Assembly: GCA_024464195.1 (NCBI GenBank)
Contig: JANHAK010000073.1
Location: 1-6,398 of the forward strand
DNA from: Methanomassiliicoccales archaeon
Lineage (GTDB): Archaea; Thermoplasmatota; Thermoplasmata; Methanomassiliicoccales; JACIVX01
Reading direction: 5' to 3'
DNA: 6,398 bases
Each line of letters starts with the position of its first letter. Position 1 is the first letter of the stretch. The notes under the pieces are model-generated. The model searched no databases and was not told where the DNA came from. It saw nothing but the letters and a program-made list of their open reading frames with translations. Shown piece by piece: positions 5,447-6,398 of the stretch. Position numbers and translations under genes: made by a program.

Positions 5447-6398
5447 ATGACTAGCCTCGTAACCGGAGCAACGGGATTTCTTGGGAGCCACGTCGCTGAA
5501 AGACTTTGCCAACAAGGTGAACATGTGAAAGTCCTCGTGAGGAAAACCAGTAATCTATCTGCAATCAAACATCTTCCTATTGATATCACTTACGGCGATA
5601 TTTTAGATGTTGATAGCATCATCAAAGCCGCTGCTGGGGTTGACACAATTTTTCACTGCGCTGGTTCGGTTGAGCATATCGCAAGATACAACAAGTTGTA
5701 TGAAACAAATGTTGTAGGAACAAAGAACATCACAACTGCAGCAGCAAAGAATGGCGTAAAGAGAATTGTATATGCAAGCTCTCTCGGAGTCTACGGAATG
5801 AATGGCGAAAGGGGTAACGATGGGAGCAAAGAACTAAAGCCATCGAAAATCAAGGATAACTATTGTCGTTCAAAGGCTGAAGCAGAAAAAATTTTTTTTC
5901 AAAAATGTGCGGAGTTGAACATTGAAGGAGTTGCTCTCAGGCCAGGCGTTATTTATGGACCAAGAGATTACACAGCTTCTTATTACTGGTTTAAAGCCGT
6001 CGATGAGGACGAAACAGCCCTTGTAGGTGATGGCACTGCAAGGTTCCCGCTTATTTATGTTTTGGACTTGGTTGATGTATTTATCGACGCATCACAACGC
6101 TCTGGAATTTCTGGAAACGCATATGATCTAGATGGCCCTGATACAGCATCGCTGAAACGAATATATGATTTAATTGCAAGAGAACTTGGAAAAAACCCAA
6201 ATTATCGCTATTACAGCTACCCAGTCTCAATGTTTTTTGCAAGATTGAACCGACTGAAAGTAGCACTCACTGGAAACGCTCGCGATGTTACCGTTTCGCC
6301 CTTCGTTGTGAGATTATTCGGAATAGATCAACCTAAACCCAATTGCAGAAAATCTCAAGAGGACCTAGGATTTTCTCCTAGAACGAAACTCGAAGAAG
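5447..6398 (+). CDS. NAD(P)-dependent epimerase/dehydratase (extended SDR), partial
   Basis: Open for 317 codons to the window's end, with the 3' end missing. It has the nucleotide-binding TGATGFLG (6-13), the acidic GDILD (50-54), FHCAG (69-73), YASSLGVYG with the catalytic Ser (109-117), YCRSK holding the Tyr-Lys pair (Y139, K143), LRPGVIYGPRD (165-174) and the YVLDLVDVF segment (204-212). This is the extended SDR layout shared by nucleotide-sugar epimerases, dihydroflavonol-reductase-like and 3-beta-HSD-like enzymes. VRKTSN after the second strand leans towards the dihydroflavonol-reductase-like or HpnA-like side. The substrate cannot be read from the sequence; sugar or lipid metabolism is likely. 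It is cytoplasmic, with no signal peptide. Start: ATG right at the first strand, upstream spacing suited to a leaderless transcript. It is divergent from the octapeptide gene and lacks the shared 13-base motif, so a functional link is not indicated. Confidence 0.9.
   Translation, partial: MTSLVTGATGFLGSHVAERLCQQGEHVKVLVRKTSNLSAIKHLPIDITYGDILDVDSIIKAAAGVDTIFHCAGSVEHIARYNKLYETNVVGTKNITTAAAKNGVKRIVYASSLGVYGMNGERGNDGSKELKPSKIKDNYCRSKAEAEKIFFQKCAELNIEGVALRPGVIYGPRDYTASYYWFKAVDEDETALVGDGTARFPLIYVLDLVDVFIDASQRSGISGNAYDLDGPDTASLKRIYDLIARELGKNPNYRYYSYPVSMFFARLNRLKVALTGNARDVTVSPFVVRLFGIDQPKPNCRKSQEDLGFSPRTKLEE

Overview
The window reads as an archaeal chromosome segment, most likely from an uncultured member of the Thermoplasmatota. 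The basis is a pair of DUF835-type proteins (a family I know mainly from that phylum), A/T-rich TATA-like boxes about 25-45 bases ahead of transcription or translation starts, plus-strand genes without Shine-Dalgarno sites, and poly-T terminators. The phylum is an inference; no rRNA or other taxonomic marker is present.

Layout. Positions 1-969 hold a hairpin/T-run terminator for a gene to the left, then about 900 bases with no convincing gene. At 970-1996 two paralogous single-domain DUF835 genes face each other and overlap by 101 bases at their 3' ends. A 141-base divergent promoter region (1997-2137) separates the second one from a 914-residue regulator-like protein (2138-4882, plus strand): winged helix, STAND/NB-ARC-type NTPase, then eight TPR repeats in an exact 40-residue register. 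Converging on it across a 60-base gap with a T-tract on each strand is a small minus-strand gene (4943-5239) for a secreted 98-residue protein carrying four copies of the octapeptide GIPGNDPH, the last forming the C-terminus. A second divergent promoter region (5240-5446) leads to an extended-SDR NAD(P)-dependent epimerase/dehydratase (5447-6398, plus strand) that runs off the window.

How it may fit together. The 13-base sequence ATAGCATGCTCAA, with a palindromic AGCATGCT core, lies exactly six bases upstream of the TATA-like box of both the minus-strand DUF835 gene and the octapeptide gene, and only these two genes have strong Shine-Dalgarno sites. They therefore look co-regulated. One copy lies in the promoter region shared with the winged helix-STAND-TPR gene, which makes that protein a natural candidate for binding the motif. 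A secreted multi-copy peptide beside a DNA-binding protein with a C-terminal TPR array resembles the logic of bacterial RRNPP peptide signalling. The gene content and the shared motif are visible in the sequence; the signalling idea is a hypothesis.
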